This document shows, one piece after another, positions 60,900-64,000 of a stretch of DNA of 64,000 bases. Below the pieces are notes generated by a model. That model had not been told where the DNA came from and did no database searches. It saw nothing but the letters and a program-made list of their open reading frames with translations. Source of the DNA: Enterobacteriaceae bacterium UBA7338 (lineage in GTDB: Bacteria; Pseudomonadota; Gammaproteobacteria; Enterobacterales; Enterobacteriaceae); assembly GCA_002480085.1 (NCBI GenBank), contig DKPJ01000011.1, positions 426,389 through 490,388 on the forward strand, in the 5' to 3' direction. Numbering within the stretch: position 1 is the first letter of the stretch; each line of letters opens with the position of its first letter. The translations under genes and the position numbers were made by a program.

Positions 60900-62873
60900 C
60901 TATTCCTCGTTAACTGCCTGTTTTGCGGCTTTCTTAGCCTGAGCCCTGGCGATGGCTGCAGCGACGGCCGCTTTACGCGGGTCGTCATTGGCCGCCGGAG
61001 TGTCAATTACTTTTTCAACGACCTGCTGCTGTGCCTTACGCGCTTTAGCTCGGGCGATTGCGGCCTCAACGGCGGCTTTACGCGGATCGACTGCTGCGGC
61101 AGGCTCTTCGGCAGCAGGTTCAGGCGTCGCTTCAGGCACAGCCGCCTGCGCAGCCTTACGCGCTTTAGCACGGGCAATAGCGGCCTCAACGGCGGCTTTA
61201 CGCGGATCGACGGGTTCAGCCGTTGCCTCTACGACAGGCTGCTGGGCTTTTTCGGCCTGACGGGCGCGGGCCTCGGCCTTACGGGCTTCGCGGGCAGCAA
61301 TTACCGCGCTGTTATCCGGCTCGGCACCGGCCTGGACAACGACCGGCTGGGCGGCGCGCTGCTGTTTTTCACGCACGCGGGCCAGGGCGGCATTCACCGC
61401 ATCTTTATCTTTCGCGGCTGGCTGGGCAGCAGACTTTTTATGGCGCTCAAGGCGCGCCGCTTTATCACGCTCCAGGCGAGCCTGACGCGCTTCAAAGCGA
61501 ATTTTTGCCTCAGCGGCGCGCTTCTCTTCCTGGGCGATAGCGTAGATCTCGGCTTTCTCCTGACGGAAGTACTGCACCAGCGGAATGTTGCTAGGGCAGA
61601 CCCAGGCGCAGGCCCCGCACTCGATACAGTCCGCCAGGTTATGAGCGGTAGCCTTATCGTGCTGCTGGCCTTTGCTGAACCAGTAGAGCTGCTGGGGCAG
61701 CAGATCCGCCGGGCAGGCGTCGGCGCAGGCGCTGCAGCGAATGCAGCCTTTCTCTTCCGGCGTCTCGCCCATTTCGCTGGCCGACGGGGCGAGCAGGCAG
61801 TTGGTAATTTTTACCACCGGCACGTCCAGCCACGGCAGGGTAAAGCCCATCAGCGGGCCGCCCATAATCACCAGCTGTTCGCCGGAGGGGCAGAAACCTG
61901 CCGCGTCAAGCAGGTGGCGTACCGGCGTACCCAGGCGCGCCCAGACGTTGCCCGGCTGCGCAACGGCCTCGCCGGTCAGCGTCACCACGCGTTCGGTCAG
62001 GGGTTCGCCATCGACTACCGCACGCTTAACGGCGAAGGCGGTGCCGACGTTTTGCATCAGCACGCCGATATCTGACGAACGCCCGCCGTGCGGAACCTGC
62101 TTGCCGGTGAGGAGCTGCGTCAGCTGCTTCGCGCCGCCGGAGGGGTACTTAGTCGGGACCACGCGCAGGATGATGTCATGTGCGTTCGCCAGCACCGCCC
62201 GCAGCATCGAGATGGCCTGCGGCTTGTTATCTTCGATGCCGATCAGCACCTGGCGCGGCTGAAGAATATGCGCAAGGATACGGATGCCTTCAACAATCTG
62301 CGCGGCGCAGTCCTGCATCAGGCGATCGTCAGCGGTAATATAGGGTTCGCACTCTGCGGCGTTAATAATTAGCGTTTCGATCTTATCGCCGCCGCCCAGC
62401 AGCTTATTGCCGGTGGGGAAGCCCGCGCCGCCGAGACCCGCCACGCCATACTGGTGGATGCGTTCAATCAGCTCGGCGCGCGTACGTGAGCGAAAGTCGC
62501 TCCAGCCGTCGCGCTCGATCCAGCGGTCTTCACCATCGGCATCGATAATCACGCTCAGCTCGGCCAGCGCCGACGGATGGGCAGTAGAGTGGGGGGCAAT
62601 CGCCACCACCGTGCCGGAGGTGGGTGCATGAACCGGCAGCATGCGGCCACGGCCGCGCGTTAGCGGCTGGCCGCGTAGAACGCGATCGCCCACGGCCACG
62701 CACAGCTCGCCCTCAGCGCCGATGTGCTGCTTAAGAGGAATGACGAAACGGCTGGCCAGCGGAAGCTGGCGCAGCGGCGTACCGTTTGACTGGGTTTTCA
62801 TCTCCGGCGGATGGATGCCGCCGTTGAAATCCCAGATCTTATCTTTTTTAAAGGCGGAGAATAGCTTAAGCAT
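60900..62873 (-). CDS. rsxC: Electron transport complex subunit RsxC
   Basis: 657 residues from ATG 62873 (MLKLFSAFKKDKIWDF), eight bases inside rsxB; the 79 codons upstream read through rsxB and are not used. NADH- and FMN-binding part about 130-360 (GVAGLGGAGFPTGNKL). Two [4Fe-4S] sites: CIRCSACADACPADL and CIECGACAWVCPSNI (about 376-425). The C-terminal part is alanine/lysine-rich with about three copies of a DPRKAAVEAAIARAKARK module. E. coli RsxC has more copies and is 740 residues. Confidence 0.95.
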   Translation of the reverse strand: MLKLFSAFKKDKIWDFNGGIHPPEMKTQSNGTPLRQLPLASRFVIPLKQHIGAEGELCVAVGDRVLRGQPLTRGRGRMLPVHAPTSGTVVAIAPHSTAHPSALAELSVIIDADGEDRWIERDGWSDFRSRTRAELIERIHQYGVAGLGGAGFPTGNKLLGGGDKIETLIINAAECEPYITADDRLMQDCAAQIVEGIRILAHILQPRQVLIGIEDNKPQAISMLRAVLANAHDIILRVVPTKYPSGGAKQLTQLLTGKQVPHGGRSSDIGVLMQNVGTAFAVKRAVVDGEPLTERVVTLTGEAVAQPGNVWARLGTPVRHLLDAAGFCPSGEQLVIMGGPLMGFTLPWLDVPVVKITNCLLAPSASEMGETPEEKGCIRCSACADACPADLLPQQLYWFSKGQQHDKATAHNLADCIECGACAWVCPSNIPLVQYFRQEKAEIYAIAQEEKRAAEAKIRFEARQARLERDKAARLERHKKSAAQPAAKDKDAVNAALARVREKQQRAAQPVVVQAGAEPDNSAVIAAREARKAEARARQAEKAQQPVVEATAEPVDPRKAAVEAAIARAKARKAAQAAVPEATPEPAAEEPAAAVDPRKAAVEAAIARAKARKAQQQVVEKVIDTPAANDDPRKAAVAAAIARAQAKKAAKQAVNEE

Positions 62874-63444
62874 GTTGTTCCACAGGAATAATGCGCACCG
62901 GAATGGTTTGCAGATCCCATTTCCAGCTTTCGGTTGTTGTCGCGACGGGACGCAGGTCGATACACTGCGTCGGGCACGGGGCAACACAGAGGTTACAGCC
63001 CGTGCAGAGATCGCTGATGACCGTATGCATGGCGCGGGTTGCGCCGACGATGGCGTCAACCGGGCAGGCCTGAATGCACTTGGTACAGCCAATGCAGTTG
63101 GGTTCGTCAATCACCGCCAGCATACGTACCGGCTCTACGGCCTCGGCATCGTCACCAATCGGCTGAGGATCGACGTTTAACAGCGTAGCGATTTTAAGCA
63201 TTACCGCTTCGCCGCCTGGGGCACAGCGGTTGATCTTTTCGCCCTGGCTGCCGACGGCTTCGGCATAGGGGCGACAGCCAGGGTAGCCGCACTGGCCACA
63301 CTGGCTCTGCGGCAGCAGGTTATCAATTTTTTCGACGACCGGATCGTCCTCCACCGCAAAACGGCGCGAGGCATAGCCGAGAATCAGGCCAAAGATCAGC
63401 CCGAGCACGCTCAGGGCAGCGATGGCTATCCAGATTGCAGTCAT
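62866..63444 (-). CDS. rsxB: Electron transport complex subunit RsxB
   Basis: 192 residues. An N-terminal membrane anchor, then a [4Fe-4S] domain (CGQCGYPGCRPYAEA) and a two-cluster ferredoxin part (CIGCTKCIQACPVD; CTGCNLCVAPCPTQC). It passes electrons between RsxC and the membrane subunits. It overlaps both neighbours (rsxC by 8 bases, rsxA by 1). Confidence 0.97.
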   Translation of the reverse strand: MTAIWIAIAALSVLGLIFGLILGYASRRFAVEDDPVVEKIDNLLPQSQCGQCGYPGCRPYAEAVGSQGEKINRCAPGGEAVMLKIATLLNVDPQPIGDDAEAVEPVRMLAVIDEPNCIGCTKCIQACPVDAIVGATRAMHTVISDLCTGCNLCVAPCPTQCIDLRPVATTTESWKWDLQTIPVRIIPVEQHA

Positions 63445-64000
63445 TACAGCTTCACCAGACCACTAAAGCCCATAAAGGCCAGAGACATCAAACCCGCGGT
63501 AATCAGCGCGATGGCGTTACCGCGGAACGGTGCTGGTACATCCGCCACCGCCAGACGTTCGCGAATAGCGGCAAACAGAACCATGACCAGCGAGAAGCCG
63601 ACGGCCGCGGAAAAACCGTACAGCGCCGACTGTAAGAAATTATGCCCAAGGTTGATGTTTAGCAGCGCCACGCCCAGCACCGCGCAGTTGGTGGTGATGA
63701 GCGGCAGGAAGATCCCCAGCAGGCGGTAGAGGGCGGGGCTGGTTTTGCGTACCACCATTTCGGTGAACTGCACCACCACGGCGATGACCAGAATAAAGGC
63801 CAGGGTACGCAGGTAGATGAGATCCAGCGGAATTAAAATCCACGTATCGATCAGCCACGCGCAAATAGAGGCCAGGGTCATTACAAAGGTGGTCGCCAGT
63901 CCCATCCCCATGGCGGTTTCCAGCTTTTTGGAGACCCCCATAAACGGGCAGAGACCGAGGAACTTAACCAGCACAAAGTTATTAACCAGTACGGTTCCGA
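63444..64000 (-). CDS. rsxA: Electron transport complex subunit RsxA, 5' end outside window
   Basis: Visible residues run from GTVLVNNFVLVKFLGLCPFM to GLVKL at the C-terminus and match E. coli RsxA (193 residues) almost exactly; about nine residues (MTDYLLLFV) are missing at the edge. An internal ATG-like start at 63974 is not the real one. Six membrane segments; partner of RsxE and first gene of the operon. Confidence 0.96.
   Translation of the reverse strand, partial: GTVLVNNFVLVKFLGLCPFMGVSKKLETAMGMGLATTFVMTLASICAWLIDTWILIPLDLIYLRTLAFILVIAVVVQFTEMVVRKTSPALYRLLGIFLPLITTNCAVLGVALLNINLGHNFLQSALYGFSAAVGFSLVMVLFAAIRERLAVADVPAPFRGNAIALITAGLMSLAFMGFSGLVKL

Noticed and set aside
60900..61300. Repeated DNA in rsxC as a possible CRISPR or tandem element
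   Set aside because: The repeats are in frame and encode the known alanine/lysine-rich tail of RsxC.
62873..63110. N-terminal extension of rsxC
   Set aside because: It lies in another frame of rsxB, and RsxC proteins start at MLKLFSA.

Overview
The window is a piece of an Enterobacteriaceae chromosome. Bases 1 to about 31,290 are the right-hand (late) part of a lambda-tailed siphophage prophage. Bases 31,315 to 64,000 are core chromosome. Protein sequences and gene order from mdtK to rsxA follow Escherichia coli K-12 closely (mdtK-ribE-cfa-punC-punR-purR-ynhF-ydhP-mepH-grxD-rnt-gloA-nemRA-ydhL-ydhF-sodC-ydhIJK-slyA-slyB-anmK-mliC-pdxH-tyrS-pdxY-dtpA-nth-rsxEGDCBA). However sodB, lhr and gstA, which lie in this segment in K-12, are missing from their places. 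The protein differences and these gaps fit an Enterobacter/Klebsiella-like relative rather than E. coli; I cannot name the genus.

Prophage, left to right: the end of an unrecognised gene (1-387); two small leftward genes (DUF6953- and DUF2158/YodC-like); a packaging and head module (terminase small and large subunits, DUF4055 portal, head morphogenesis protein, scaffold-like protein, major capsid protein with an Ig-like domain reachable by a -1 frameshift); connector and tail-completion genes; tail tube; tail chaperones G and GT joined by a classical A AAA AAC frameshift; tape measure; lambda-type M, L, K, I and J tail-tip genes with two exported-protein genes inserted between I and J; small tail-tip proteins and a tail fibre. 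Several intrinsic-terminator-like hairpins lie between late genes, as expected if late transcription is antiterminated. Integrase, repressor, replication and lysis genes are not in the window and should lie to the left.

The accessory right end (about 24,970-31,290) holds an SOS-controlled umuDC pair under a near-perfect LexA box, then an AT-rich cargo: an 836-residue protein joining a Schlafen/AlbA_2-like N-terminus to a STAND (NB-ARC/NACHT-like) NTPase and a helical C-terminus, and, convergent with it, a 299-residue HNH nuclease-like protein. Two related hairpin repeats flank the HNH gene, and a decayed copy of the umuC 3' end lies beyond the cargo, so the cargo is bracketed by two umuC ends. 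This is the best candidate for a little-described system, most plausibly anti-phage defence; that role is inference.

The chromosomal part is a series of short operons: multidrug and drug-like exporters (mdtK, ydhP, ydhIJK), riboflavin and cyclopropane fatty acid synthesis, purine control (purR with its two operators, punR/punC), electrophile defence (nemRA with gloA), envelope proteins (slyB with a PhoP-type promoter, mliC, sodC, mepH), vitamin B6 metabolism (pdxH, pdxY), tyrS, peptide uptake (dtpA), base-excision repair (nth) and the Rsx electron-transfer complex, whose rsxA runs off the right edge.
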